Shown here: in pieces, positions 1 through 9,059 of the stretch
Position numbering within the stretch: position 1 is the stretch's first letter
How the letters are laid out: the number at the start of each line of letters is the position of its first letter
DNA from: Streptomyces sp. NBS 14/10
Lineage (GTDB): Bacteria; Actinomycetota; Actinomycetes; Streptomycetales; Streptomycetaceae
Length of the DNA: 64,000 nucleotides
Direction of reading: 5' to 3'
Assembly: GCF_002224125.1 (NCBI RefSeq)
Contig: NZ_NCSM01000011.1
Coordinates: 334,585 to 398,584 of the forward strand
Translations under genes and position numbers: made by a program
The notes under the pieces: generated by a model
Database searches by the model: none
Seen by the model: only the letters and a program-made list of their open reading frames with translations
Told to the model about the DNA's origin: nothing

Positions 1-447
1 GCCGGCTCCGACTTCGGCCGCGAGGCCGTCGACACGCTGCTGAAGCTGATGGAGGACCACCGCGACGAGGTCGTCGTCATCGTCGCGGGCTACACCGAGG
101 AGATGGCCCGCTTCCTCGCCTCCAACCCGGGCCTGGCCTCGCGCTTCTCCCGCACCGTGGACTTCGAGCACTACTCCACGGACGAACTGGTCGAGATCAT
201 GAGTCGCCACGCCACGGCTTCCGGCTACGATTGCGCACCCGAGACGGTCGAAGCGCTGCTGAAGTACGTGGCCGGGCTGCCGCGCGACCGCTCGTTCGGC
301 AACGCCCGTACGGCCCGCCAGATTCTGGAGGCGATGATGACCCGGCAGGCCCGGCGGATCGGCCCAATGGCCGCACCGGGCCTGGACGACCTACGGCTGC
401 TGCTGCCGGAGGACCTCCCGACGGATACGCGGCAAGCGGCGGGCTGA
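1..447 (+). CDS. CbxX/CfxQ-type AAA+ ATPase, C-terminal part
   Basis: The frame is open from the first base, so the gene starts outside the window; 148 residues remain. They cover the second half of an AAA+ domain: the beta-4/sensor-1 strand VVVIVAGY (residues 24-31), an arginine-finger segment SNPGLASRF (about 41-49) and a sensor-2 region SFGNARTARQ (about 99-108), followed by a small helical lid. This order is typical of the CbxX/CfxQ/SpoVK group, which in actinobacteria includes ATPases of the EccA type from ESX secretion loci and stand-alone remodelling ATPases. Without the N-terminal TPR or Walker motifs the subgroup cannot be decided. The next gene begins about 140 bases downstream on the same strand. 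Confidence 0.85.
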   Translation, partial: AGSDFGREAVDTLLKLMEDHRDEVVVIVAGYTEEMARFLASNPGLASRFSRTVDFEHYSTDELVEIMSRHATASGYDCAPETVEALLKYVAGLPRDRSFGNARTARQILEAMMTRQARRIGPMAAPGLDDLRLLLPEDLPTDTRQAAG

Positions 448-584
448 CGGCGGGGGCCGCCCCGGTCGGGCGAGCGGGCCATTGGATACGCTGGGCCGAC
501 AAATGGGCCTTGACCAGGAGAGATCCAGGGAGCCTGGAATGCCCAAATGGGATGCGGCGGGCCACGCTGGACATGGGAGGCACG

Positions 585-1979
585 GTGTCAGGGTCGATAG
601 GGTCCATCGGAGCGACCGGGCCCACCGAGGACGCGGAGGCGTTCGCGGAGCTGTTGCGGGAGCTCAAGGAACGCTCGGGGCTGAGCTACGGGGCGCTTGC
701 CAAGCGGCTGGGCATGAGCACCTCGACGCTGCACCGTTACTGCAACGGCAGCGCGGTGCCGACCGACTACGCGCCGGTCGAACGGCTCGCCCGGGTCTGC
801 CGGGCGACCCGCGAGGAGCAGGTCGAGCTGCACCGGAGGTGGATTCTGGCGGATGCGGCGCGAGCACGCAGGAGGCCGGGTCCGAACGGAACAGAGCCGG
901 AGGGAACGGGGCCGAGCGGGGCGGCGCCGGAGGGAACGGCGCCGAGCGGGGCGACGCCGGACGGAATGGCGCCGGGCGGGGCTGGACCGGAGGGAACAGC
1001 CCCGGCATCCACCGGCAGCGAACTCCGCGAACCAGGTGAACGCGATGAGCCAGACATCGGCAGCACCGCCCCGTCCGCCCCCGAGCGCCCCCGCCGACGC
1101 CACACCACGCTCATCGCCCCCGTCGCCGCGGCCGCCGCTCTGGGAGCCGTCGCGCTCGCCGCGCTTCTGCCGTCCTTCAGAGGCGACGACGACGGCTACC
1201 AGAGGGCCGGGGACATCACCGTGAGCACCCTCGCCGGCCCGGAGGACGACGGAACCCCGGCCGACACAATCCCAGCCGCCACCGACTCCGCTTCCCCCTC
1301 CCAGCCCGCGAAGAAGGGCAAACCCTCGGCGTCGGCGTCCGCCGCCCACAACAGCGGGGTCACCACCGAGCAGGCCGAGGCGGCACCGGTCAAGGTCACC
1401 ACCCGGCCCTACGTCTACAAGAACCCGTGCAACCAGCACTTCCTCGTCGACAGCGAGCCCGCACAGGTCGGCCCGCCCGTCACCGAGCAGGACGCGCCCC
1501 GCTGGGCCGCCGCGTACGGCGCGGTCCCCTCGGGTGACCAGCGCGTCGCCCTCGCCGTACAGGGCACCGGGAAGGACACGGTCGTCCTGGAGGCGCTGCA
1601 TGTACGCATCGTCACGAAGGACGCCCCGCTCGCCTGGAAGGACTACTCGATGGGCGTCGTCTGCCCCGGCGGCGGCGCCGCCGTCAAGAGCGAGTCCTTC
1701 GACATCGACCTCGACGACGGCAGCCCCCAGGTCACCGTCAAGAACGGCCAGCGCGAATTCCCGTACAAGGTCAGCGAGTCCGACCCGGAGGTCTTCTACG
1801 TCACCGCCCGCACCAACGCGCACGATGTCCGCTGGGACCTCTCCCTGGACTGGTCCAGCGGCGACCGCCACGGCACCGTGCACATCGACAACAACGGCAC
1901 CCCGTTCCGCACCAGCGCCCGCCGGCCCGGCTACAACTACCAGCCGGGCAGCAGCGAGTGGGTCAAACGAGGAGGCTAG
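585..1979 (+). CDS. Membrane-anchored XRE-like HTH protein with extracytoplasmic domain
   Basis: 464 residues from a GTG start at 585, chosen because GGGAGG lies four bases upstream; an ATG at 573 has no ribosome site, and longer in-frame starts run into the preceding gene. The N-terminus (about 15-85) is a Cro/CI-like helix-turn-helix (LSYGALAKRLGMSTSTLHRYCNG). Then come four 10-residue repeats rich in Pro, Gly, Glu and Thr (DNA 879-998), one hydrophobic helix (TTLIAPVAAAAALGAVALA) and a Ser/Thr/Pro linker. A roughly 180-residue domain follows, ending in YNYQPGSSEW. The topology puts the HTH in the cytoplasm and the C-terminal domain outside. The family is common in Streptomyces with unknown function. 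The stop shares a CTAG with the convergent glycosidase gene. Confidence 0.85.
   Translation: MSGSIGSIGATGPTEDAEAFAELLRELKERSGLSYGALAKRLGMSTSTLHRYCNGSAVPTDYAPVERLARVCRATREEQVELHRRWILADAARARRRPGPNGTEPEGTGPSGAAPEGTAPSGATPDGMAPGGAGPEGTAPASTGSELREPGERDEPDIGSTAPSAPERPRRRHTTLIAPVAAAAALGAVALAALLPSFRGDDDGYQRAGDITVSTLAGPEDDGTPADTIPAATDSASPSQPAKKGKPSASASAAHNSGVTTEQAEAAPVKVTTRPYVYKNPCNQHFLVDSEPAQVGPPVTEQDAPRWAAAYGAVPSGDQRVALAVQGTGKDTVVLEALHVRIVTKDAPLAWKDYSMGVVCPGGGAAVKSESFDIDLDDGSPQVTVKNGQREFPYKVSESDPEVFYVTARTNAHDVRWDLSLDWSSGDRHGTVHIDNNGTPFRTSARRPGYNYQPGSSEWVKRGG
879..998 (+). repeat. Four 30-bp coding repeats in the HTH protein
   Basis: Four consecutive imperfect 30-bp units encode 10-residue blocks of the pattern G/A-P-x-G-x-x-P-x-G-T/M. 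They sit between the HTH domain and the membrane helix, where they would form a flexible acidic linker. Copy number may vary between strains. Confidence 0.85.
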
Positions 1980-4309
1980 GACCTGTCGTCAGAGGGCGCG
2001 GCCGGAACGGTCATCCGGTGAGTGCCGGGCGGGGCCTCGTACAGGGCGCCGGCCGGGTCCGCCCCGGCGTCATCGGCCGGTGCCTCCCCCACGACCACGA
2101 CGTTCCAGGGCAGTTCGCTCTCGGTCTCGATGACTGTCTCGCCGCCCGAACGCCGCACGGTGAAGACCGCGGCCGCAGAGCCCGACCTTGCGGGGATGGT
2201 GGTGACGGTCACGGAGCCGTCGGCCCCACCCGGGTACACATGGAGCGTCACACCGTCCGCCCAATCCGATTGCGGGCCGTCGTCCACCGCGCCGAAGGGG
2301 ATCACCGAGCCCGGCCGGGCCAGCAGCGGCAGCGTATGGAAACCATGCCGCTCGCGCCTCCAGCCCGGACCGCTGACCCGCTCGCCGGTGAGCACATTGG
2401 TCCAGCTGCCCTCCGGTACGTAGTACTCGACCGTGCCGTCTTCGCTGAAGACGGGGGCCACCAGCAGATCGGCGCCGAGCATGTACTGCCGGTCGAGCGC
2501 GTGGGTGCCCGGGTCCTCGGGGAATTCCAGCAGCATGGCCCGCATCATCGGGGTGCCGGACTCCTTGGCCTCGACCGCCGCGTGGAAGAGATACGGCATC
2601 AGCCGGTGCTTCAGCCGGGTGAAGTCACGGGTGACCTCGACCGCCTCCTCGCCGTAGTCCCACGGCACCCGGTAGGACTTGCTGCCGTGCAGCCGACTGT
2701 GCGAGGAGAGCAGGCCGAACTGCACCCAGCGCTTGAAGACGGCCGGCGGCGGGGTGCCCTCGAATCCACCGATGTCGTGGCTCCAGAAGCCGAAGCCCGA
2801 CAGGCCGAGGGACAGGCCGCCGCGCAGCGACTCGGCCATCGCCTCGAACGTCGACTCGCAGTCGCCGCCCCAGTGGACCGGCATGCGCTGGCCGCCGGCG
2901 GTGGCGGAACGGGCGAAGAGCACCGCCTCGCCCTCGCCGCGCTCTTCGACCAGCAGGTCGAAGACCGTCTCGTTGTAGAGCTGGGTGTAGTAGTTGTGCA
3001 TCCGCTCCGGGTCCGAGCCGTCGAACCAGACGACGTCTTCAGTCGGCACCCGCTCACCGAAATCGGTCTTGAAGGCGTCCACTCCCTGGCCGAGGAGGTG
3101 TCGCAGCTTACCGGCGTACCACTCACGCGCGGCGGGATTGGTGAAGTCCACCATGCCCATCCCGGCCTGCCACTTGTCCCATTGCCAGACGTCGCCGTTC
3201 GACCGCTTCAGCAGGTAGCCGGCTGCCATGCCCTCGGCGAACAGAGGGGACTTCTGCGCGATGTACGGATTGATCCAGACGCAGACACGCAGCCCCCGCT
3301 CCTTCAGCCGGGACAACATCCCTTCGGGGTCCGGGAAGACCTCCGGGTCCCAGACGAAGTCGGACCACTGGTACTCCCGCATCCAGAAGCAGTCGAAGTG
3401 GAAGACGCTGAGCGGGATGTCCCGCTCGGCCATGCCCGAAACGAAACGGGCCACCGTCTCCTCGTCGTAGGAGGTGGTGAAGGAGGTCGACAGCCACAGC
3501 CCGAACGACCAGTCCGGTGGCAGCGCGGGTCGGCCGGTCAGGCCCGTATAGCGGCGCAGAATGTCCTTCGGGGCCGGTCCGGCGATGACGAAGAACTCGA
3601 GGGACTGGTCCTCCACGCTGAACTGGACCCGGCCGACGTTCTCCGAGCCGATCTCGTAGGAGACGTTGCCCGGGTGGTTGACGAAAACACCGTAACCACG
3701 GTTGCTCAGGTGGAACGGCACATTCTTGTATGCCTGTTCACTGCTGGTGCCACCGTCGGCCTGCCAGATGTCGACGCTCTGGCCGTTCCTGGTGAACGGA
3801 GTGAAGCGCTCGCCGAGGCCGTACACGGTCTCGCCGACACCGAGCGACATCTTCGCCAGCATGTGGTGGCGGTCGTCGGCGTCGGTGACAAAGCCCAGGT
3901 CGCGGGGGCCGAGCGAGGTGATGACCTTGCCGTCGGAGACGAAGGTGAGGTTGCAGGAGCCCTCGGTATCGGCTTTGAGGGACAGCGCGCCCGAAACGAG
4001 CTCGACCGTCGAGCCGTCGCGGACGGTCTTCGCATGCCCACCGTCCGGGTCGGGGTCAAGGGTGAACGCCGGGGTTCGGGGGCGCGTGCCGCCGTGGTGC
4101 CACAGCCGTACGCCGATGACGCCCTCGGCGGGTGACCACGCCTCCACGGTCACCAGCGGGCCGTTGAGCGTGTCGCCGCGGTGCCGGATGCGGGTGACCG
4201 GCGCGTAGAGGGTGAAACGGTCGTCGGCGACGTCCACGTCGGCGACGGAGGTGGCATAGCGGGCCGTCACCCCTGGCCGAAGCTGCCAATAGCCGTCGGT
4301 GAACTTCAT
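1976..4309 (-). CDS. yicI: GH31 alpha-xylosidase (YicI type)
   Basis: 777 residues, close to the 772 of E. coli YicI. ATG at 4309 is preceded by AGGAG seven bases upstream. The GH31 nucleophile motif KTDFGERVP is present (about residue 415, YicI-like), and the acid/base region FWSHDIGGFEG follows. The N-terminal beta-sandwich and C-terminal beta domains are also recognisable. The enzyme removes non-reducing alpha-1,6-xylosyl residues, for example from isoprimeverose or xyloglucan oligosaccharides. No signal peptide is seen, so it should act on imported oligosaccharides. It is the last gene of the sugar operon, one base after the GH1 stop codon. Its own stop overlaps that of the convergent HTH gene. 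An alpha-glucosidase activity is possible but less likely given the KTDFGE motif. Confidence 0.92.
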   Translation of the reverse strand: MKFTDGYWQLRPGVTARYATSVADVDVADDRFTLYAPVTRIRHRGDTLNGPLVTVEAWSPAEGVIGVRLWHHGGTRPRTPAFTLDPDPDGGHAKTVRDGSTVELVSGALSLKADTEGSCNLTFVSDGKVITSLGPRDLGFVTDADDRHHMLAKMSLGVGETVYGLGERFTPFTRNGQSVDIWQADGGTSSEQAYKNVPFHLSNRGYGVFVNHPGNVSYEIGSENVGRVQFSVEDQSLEFFVIAGPAPKDILRRYTGLTGRPALPPDWSFGLWLSTSFTTSYDEETVARFVSGMAERDIPLSVFHFDCFWMREYQWSDFVWDPEVFPDPEGMLSRLKERGLRVCVWINPYIAQKSPLFAEGMAAGYLLKRSNGDVWQWDKWQAGMGMVDFTNPAAREWYAGKLRHLLGQGVDAFKTDFGERVPTEDVVWFDGSDPERMHNYYTQLYNETVFDLLVEERGEGEAVLFARSATAGGQRMPVHWGGDCESTFEAMAESLRGGLSLGLSGFGFWSHDIGGFEGTPPPAVFKRWVQFGLLSSHSRLHGSKSYRVPWDYGEEAVEVTRDFTRLKHRLMPYLFHAAVEAKESGTPMMRAMLLEFPEDPGTHALDRQYMLGADLLVAPVFSEDGTVEYYVPEGSWTNVLTGERVSGPGWRRERHGFHTLPLLARPGSVIPFGAVDDGPQSDWADGVTLHVYPGGADGSVTVTTIPARSGSAAAVFTVRRSGGETVIETESELPWNVVVVGEAPADDAGADPAGALYEAPPGTHRMTVPAAPSDDRS

Positions 4310-4310
4310 C

Positions 4311-5729
4311 TCAGTGCTCCTGCGCGGACGCGCGGTTGACGGTGATCAGCTCGCGGAACCAGTGGTAGCTGTCCTTGGGCGTACGTTCCTGGGTCTCGTA
4401 GTCGACCCGTACGATCCCGAAACGCTGACCGTAGCCCCGGGCCCACTCGAAGTTGTCCAGGAGCGACCAGCAGTAGTAGCCGCGGACGTCCACTCCCGCG
4501 TCGATGGCGGCGGACACGGCCGCCACATGGTCGCGCAGATACGCCACCCGGTCGGTGTCCCGCACGGCTCCGTCCGGCGAGACGGTGTCGGCCTCGGCGG
4601 AACCGTTCTCCGTGATGTAGACGGGCGGCAGGTTCGGGTACCGCGCGGCCAGGTCCACCAGCAACTCGGTGAAGGCCGCGGGGACGACGGGCCAGCCCAT
4701 GGTGGTGTGCCGGGTGCCGTACGGGTCGCTCTCGGCGACTCGGATGTCCATCGCGGTACGCCTGGACGCATGGGCCTCCGCGTACGGTGCGTCGGAGACG
4801 GTCAGCGGGCGGTAGAAGTTCAGCCCCACGAAATCCAGCGGTGTGCCGATGGTGTCCAGGTCACCGTCGCGGCGGTACGAGCCGTCGGCCAGCTCGCCCC
4901 ACGTTTCGGACTCACCGGTGGGATACCGGCTGTTGAACAGAGGCTCCGTCCATACCTCGTTGTGCAGCGTCTCGGCGCGGCGCAGCGCGGCCAGGTCGGC
5001 CGGAGAGGAACTGGCCGCGTGAATACGGTCGAGATTCAGGGTGATGCCGACCTGGGAGGCGCCGGCCTCACGCAGCACCCGCACCGCGTTGCCATGAGCG
5101 AGCAGCAGATGGTGCGCGGCGGCCAGCGCTCCGGTGCCTTCGCGGGCGCCGGGAGCGTGCCGTCCTTCGCCGTATCCCACGAAGGCGGAGCAGAAGGGCT
5201 CGTTGAGGGTGATCCACCGGCCCACCCGGTCGCCCAGTCGCTCCACCACCAGCCGGGTGTACTCGGCGAAGGCTTCGGCGGTCTCCCGGACGCGCCAGCC
5301 GCCCCGGTCCTCCAGGGCCTGCGGCAGGTCCCAGTGGTAGAGCGTGACGGCCGGGGAGACACCGGCTTCGAGGAGCGCGTCGGTGAGCCGGTCGTAGAAG
5401 TCCAGCCCCTGCGCATTGGCCGGTCCGGTGCCCCGCGGCTGGATCCGCGGCCAGGCCACGGAGAAGCGGTAGGAGTCGACACCGAGTCGGCGCAGCAGTT
5501 CGACGTCCTCCCGGTAGCGGTGGTAGTGGTCGCATGCGATGTCACCGGTGGCACCACCCTGGGTGCGGCCCGGAGTGTGGCTGAAGGTGTCCCAGATCGA
5601 CGGTCCGCGGCCGTCCTCGTCGTGCGCGCCCTCGATCTGGTAGCTCGCGGTCGCGGTCCCGAAGACGAAGCCGGGTGGGAGGACGGGAAACCGCGCGGTG
5701 TCCGGTGCGTGAGGTGAGGTGCTGCTCAT
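4311..5729 (-). CDS. GH1 beta-glucosidase
   Basis: 472 residues, the normal GH1 length. The N-terminal GH1 signature FVFGTATASYQIEGA is present. The acid/base glutamate lies in TLNEPFCSAFVGY (about residue 170) and the nucleophile glutamate in VYITENGSA (about 370). There is no signal peptide, so it is a cytoplasmic enzyme that cleaves beta-linked glucosides brought in by the upstream transporter. Paired with an alpha-xylosidase it could strip xyloglucan oligosaccharides from the non-reducing end in alternation. The start ATG lacks a strong ribosome site; a GGAAGG lies 14 bases upstream. It follows the MalG-type permease gene by 63 bases. Confidence 0.93.
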   Translation of the reverse strand: MSSTSPHAPDTARFPVLPPGFVFGTATASYQIEGAHDEDGRGPSIWDTFSHTPGRTQGGATGDIACDHYHRYREDVELLRRLGVDSYRFSVAWPRIQPRGTGPANAQGLDFYDRLTDALLEAGVSPAVTLYHWDLPQALEDRGGWRVRETAEAFAEYTRLVVERLGDRVGRWITLNEPFCSAFVGYGEGRHAPGAREGTGALAAAHHLLLAHGNAVRVLREAGASQVGITLNLDRIHAASSSPADLAALRRAETLHNEVWTEPLFNSRYPTGESETWGELADGSYRRDGDLDTIGTPLDFVGLNFYRPLTVSDAPYAEAHASRRTAMDIRVAESDPYGTRHTTMGWPVVPAAFTELLVDLAARYPNLPPVYITENGSAEADTVSPDGAVRDTDRVAYLRDHVAAVSAAIDAGVDVRGYYCWSLLDNFEWARGYGQRFGIVRVDYETQERTPKDSYHWFRELITVNRASAQEH

Positions 5730-5792
5730 GCTTGTATTGCGGACCTTCCGGGTCTTGAGAGGTGTGCTAGGAGGTGTGCGTGGAGTGCTCGG

Positions 5793-6608
5793 CTACTTGA
5801 CCGAGCCGCCGGTGATTCCCGCGGCGACGTACTTCTGGGCCAGTATCAGCAGGATCGCCGCCGGGACGGCGGAGACGACGGCCGTGGCCATGACCGCGCC
5901 CCAGTCGCTGACGTGGGCGCCGATGTACTCGTACATGCTGAGGGTGATCGGTTTGACGTCGTCCGTCGTGTTGAGCGTCAGCGCGAACATGAAGTCGGAC
6001 CAGGCGAAGAGGAAGGTGAAGAGCCCGGCCGTGATGAGCGAGTTACGGCTGATGGGGAGCACGATGCGGACGAAGGCGGTGAAGCGGTTCGCCCCGTCGA
6101 CCATCGCCGCTTCCACGATCTCTTTCGGGATCGACACCATGAACGCCCTCAGCAGCACGATGGAGAACGGCAGTCCGAGCGAGGCGTCGGCCAGGATCAG
6201 CCCGGGGAGCGAGTTGACCAGGTGCAGATCGACATAGGCGCTGTAGAGCGCGTTGGCGATCACGATGCCGGGCACCATCTGGGTGATCAGGGTGCCGAAC
6301 ACGATCGACCGGCCGCCCCTGAGGCCGAGCTGGGCCAGGCCGTAGGCGGCGGGCGCCGCCATCGCGAGACAGACCACGACCGCGCCGAGCGCGACGACCA
6401 GGCTGGTCACGAGCGAGCCGCCCTGGCTGTCCAGCGCCCGCTCGAAGTTCGACCAGCCGGGCGAGGTGGGGAACCAGCTGGTCGAGGCGAGACTTTCGCC
6501 CGGCTGAAGGGCGATGTTGAGCATCCAGTACAGGGGGAAGAGCAGAATGGCCAGAACGACCAGCGCGATGACGGTGTTGCTGCCCCGTCGCACAGTGCGG
6601 GCGGACAT
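5793..6608 (-). CDS. Carbohydrate ABC transporter permease, MalG type
   Basis: 271 residues with about six membrane helices and the binding-protein-dependent inner-membrane component signature around EIVEAAMVDGANRFTAFVRIVLP, where the EAA loop meets the ATPase. ATG at 6608 has AGGGGAAG eight bases upstream; a GTG at 6616 overlaps the stop of the upstream permease and is an alternative. With the MalF-type partner and lipoprotein it forms a CUT1 importer. No ATPase gene is in the operon; in Streptomyces such importers use the shared ATPase MsiK encoded elsewhere (established for cellobiose, maltose and xylobiose systems). Confidence 0.92.
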   Translation of the reverse strand: MSARTVRRGSNTVIALVVLAILLFPLYWMLNIALQPGESLASTSWFPTSPGWSNFERALDSQGGSLVTSLVVALGAVVVCLAMAAPAAYGLAQLGLRGGRSIVFGTLITQMVPGIVIANALYSAYVDLHLVNSLPGLILADASLGLPFSIVLLRAFMVSIPKEIVEAAMVDGANRFTAFVRIVLPISRNSLITAGLFTFLFAWSDFMFALTLNTTDDVKPITLSMYEYIGAHVSDWGAVMATAVVSAVPAAILLILAQKYVAAGITGGSVK

Positions 6609-6613
6609 GGCGA

Positions 6614-7567
6614 TCACTTCCCCTGACCGAAGTCGGACCGGTTGGCCCGGAGATAGAACACGGCGAACACCGCGCTGATGAGGATGAGGACGTTGCCGAC
6701 CACCGCGCCCTGCCCGAAGTCCAGCTGCTGGAAGGACAGTTGGTAGGTGGCGGTGCCCAGAGTCTGTGTGGAGTCGGCCGGCCCGCCGCCGGTCAGCGCG
6801 AGGATCAGGTCCAGGATCTTGATCGTCGACATGAAGCCGAGGACCAGGACCACCGTGATCACCGGACGCAACTGCGGGAGCGTGATGCTGCGGAACGTAC
6901 GCCACGGACCGGCGCCGTCGAGCGAGGCGGCCTCGTACATCTCACGCGGGATCTCCTGGAGCCCGCCGTAGAGGATCACCATGTTGAACGGGATGCCGAC
7001 CCAGATGTTGACCAGGATCGCCGACAGCAGCGCGACGCTCGGACTGCTCAGCCAGGGCACCGGCTCCGAGGTGAGGTGCAGGTTCATCAGCAGGGTGTTG
7101 AGCACCCCGGTGTCCTGGTCGAGGAGTTTCCGCCAGACGACCGACGAGACGACCATCGGGATGAGCCACGGAAGCAGCAGCACCGCGCGGGCGAAGCCGG
7201 ACAGCCGGAACCGGCGGGAGAAGAACACGGCCAGCGCCAGGCCCAGCACGAACTGGCCGAGCAGTGAGCCCAGCGTGAAGAGGGCCGTGTGCCAGAGCGA
7301 CTTGGTGAACAGCTCATTGCCGAACACCGCGGTCCAGTTGTCGAGGCCGTTGAACGGTGCCTCGCCGGTGAAGAAGGTACGCGGTGTGTAGTGCTGGAAG
7401 CTCATGACGACGTTGCGTACGAGCGGATACCCGAAGAAGGCCAGCATGTAGAGCACGGCGGGCGCCACGAAGAGCCAGCGTGTCAGCGCGGCGCGGGACG
7501 CTCGCCGGCCCGGGACCGCGGGGCTCGCCGCCGCGGACTTGGCGGGCACGGCAGTGGTGGTACTCAT
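6614..7567 (-). CDS. Carbohydrate ABC transporter permease, MalF type
   Basis: 317 residues. ATG at 7567 is chosen because GAGGAG lies seven bases upstream; a longer in-frame start would overlap the upstream gene. After a cytoplasmic N-terminus (about 1-30) come six membrane helices and the EAA-loop motif EIPREMYEAASLDGAGPWRTFRSITLP. It pairs with the MalG-type permease next to it to form the channel of a sugar importer. The upstream gene's stop lies 10 bases away, inside the ribosome-site region, which suggests translational coupling. Confidence 0.92.
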   Translation of the reverse strand: MSTTTAVPAKSAAASPAVPGRRASRAALTRWLFVAPAVLYMLAFFGYPLVRNVVMSFQHYTPRTFFTGEAPFNGLDNWTAVFGNELFTKSLWHTALFTLGSLLGQFVLGLALAVFFSRRFRLSGFARAVLLLPWLIPMVVSSVVWRKLLDQDTGVLNTLLMNLHLTSEPVPWLSSPSVALLSAILVNIWVGIPFNMVILYGGLQEIPREMYEAASLDGAGPWRTFRSITLPQLRPVITVVLVLGFMSTIKILDLILALTGGGPADSTQTLGTATYQLSFQQLDFGQGAVVGNVLILISAVFAVFYLRANRSDFGQGK

Positions 7568-7577
7568 GGAAGGCTCC

Positions 7578-8810
7578 TCACTCTCCGCCGGCCGTGGCCT
7601 GCGACTGGGCACGCTTCAGCGCCGCTTCGGGCGAGGAGCTGCCGGTCAGAACAGACTGGAAGGCGCCCGCCAGGGCGCTGGAGACGGCCGGCCAGCGGGC
7701 GCCGACCTTGGCGGTACGGGAACGGGCGGTGGCGACCGTGTCGGCGAAGCCCGCGAGCTTCGGGTTGTCGGCCTTGTACTCGGCGGCGGCGGAGGCCCTG
7801 GTGGGGATGTTGTTCACGCCCGCACCCCAGCCCACCTGGTTCTTGCGTTCGTTGAGGCAGTTGAGGATCTTGGCGGCGGTGGCCTGGCGCCCGGTGTCGC
7901 CGGTACGGGGCAGGGTCATCACGGTTCCGCCCATCGGCGCCACCGGGGCCTTGCCGGCCACGGGCACCGGGATGGTGGTGACCGCCCAGTGCAGGGACTT
8001 GTGCTGGCTGAGCACGGGGACCTGCCAAGGGCCGTTGACCATCATGGCCGTCCGGCCCGCGATGAACTGATCGTTGACGTCCTGCTGGTTCCAGGTGACC
8101 ACGGCGCTTGACGCGGACCGGTCTTTGACCAGGTCCTTCCACAGCTGGACGGCTTTTTCGCCCTCGCCGTTGTCGATATGGGCCTCGTCGCCGCCCGCGG
8201 ACCAGAAGAAGGGAAGGAACTGGTACACCCCGTCGGCGTCGGGTGTCGCGCTGAAAGCCATCCCGAACGTCTTGCCCCGGGTGAGCTTCTTGGCCGCCAC
8301 CTTCAGCTCGTCCCAGGTGGTGGGCGGTGTCACCCCCGCCTCCTTCAGCACGTCCGTGTTGTAGAACAGCGCCAGGGTGTTGACCGAGCGGGCGATGCCG
8401 TACGCGGTGCCCTTGAAACTCCCCATGCTCACGGCCCCCGGCGAAAGCCCGTCCACACTCACGCCCGCTGTCTTCAGCGGGACCAGGCCACCGGTGTCGG
8501 CGAACTGCGGCAGCTCCGATCCGTCCAGTTCCAGGATGTCGGTCATCGAATGCGACGACGCCATCCGCAGCGCCTTGGTCGCCACCTGGGCGGCGGGAAC
8601 ACTGGTCTGCTCGACCTTCACCCCGAGGGGCCCCGCACACCGGTCGAAGAACTTCTGCTGTTGGTCGTGCTCATGCTGGTCCGTGGCGGAGTTCAGCACC
8701 GTGATGGTGTTGGGGTCGGCGTCCTGCGCGCATCCGGTGAGGCCGGCCGAGGCCACAAGGAGGGTCAGGAGCAGGACCGGCGCCGGCGGGCGGCGGCGAA
8801 ACAATGGCAT
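7578..8810 (-). CDS. Sugar-binding lipoprotein of CUT1 ABC transporter
   Basis: 410 residues from ATG 8810. The N-terminus is a lipoprotein signal: RRR, a hydrophobic stretch and lipobox LTGC with Cys27, so the mature protein is anchored outside the membrane. The rest is an extracellular solute-binding protein of family 1, with a typical GRTAMMVNGPW block near residue 270. It would deliver the oligosaccharide to the two permeases encoded just downstream. It is a paralogue of the binding protein at 51444-52697. It is the first gene of the operon that ends with the two glycosidases, and lies behind a perfect palindrome at 8903-8920. Confidence 0.93.
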   Translation of the reverse strand: MPLFRRRPPAPVLLLTLLVASAGLTGCAQDADPNTITVLNSATDQHEHDQQQKFFDRCAGPLGVKVEQTSVPAAQVATKALRMASSHSMTDILELDGSELPQFADTGGLVPLKTAGVSVDGLSPGAVSMGSFKGTAYGIARSVNTLALFYNTDVLKEAGVTPPTTWDELKVAAKKLTRGKTFGMAFSATPDADGVYQFLPFFWSAGGDEAHIDNGEGEKAVQLWKDLVKDRSASSAVVTWNQQDVNDQFIAGRTAMMVNGPWQVPVLSQHKSLHWAVTTIPVPVAGKAPVAPMGGTVMTLPRTGDTGRQATAAKILNCLNERKNQVGWGAGVNNIPTRASAAAEYKADNPKLAGFADTVATARSRTAKVGARWPAVSSALAGAFQSVLTGSSSPEAALKRAQSQATAGGE

Positions 8811-8902
8811 GTGCGTGTCTCTCGGTTCGGGCTGCGGCTCTGCAAGGAGACAGGGGGCGTACGAGGTCGGTGTTCCGCAGTGGCCAGTGTGCCGGAACAT
8901 CG

Positions 8903-8920
8903 CGTCGAATCGATTCGACG
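8903..8920. promoter_or_regulatory. 18-bp perfect palindrome, probable LacI operator
   Basis: CGTCGAATCGATTCGACG reads the same on both strands, with a central CG as in LacI/GalR-family sites. It lies 93 bases upstream of the sugar-binding protein start and downstream of the lacI-type gene on the same strand. It is the obvious candidate site for that regulator. Confidence 0.7.
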
Positions 8921-9059
8921 AAGTGGACTGGAGTGATGTTAAGGGCAGGTATCCGATGGCGACAAGAGTCTCAGGAGAACAAAACGGCCACGGCTGCGCC
9001 GGGCCGGCCCACGGGATCGGGGTCCGGCGAGGCAGGCGCGCAGGGAAGGCTTGCGGAGT

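Noticed and set aside
231..584. TTG-start N-terminal extension of the HTH protein
   Set aside because: Would overlap the AAA+ gene by over 200 bases and adds low-complexity residues; GTG 585 has GGGAGG.
588..1883. 431-residue minus-strand frame over the HTH protein gene
   Set aside because: Gly/Val/Arg-rich shadow of the repeat-containing coding strand.
1958..5717. Long plus-strand open frames opposite the two glycosidases
   Set aside because: Compositionally biased shadow frames without motifs; the minus-strand GH31 and GH1 genes have catalytic motifs and ribosome sites.
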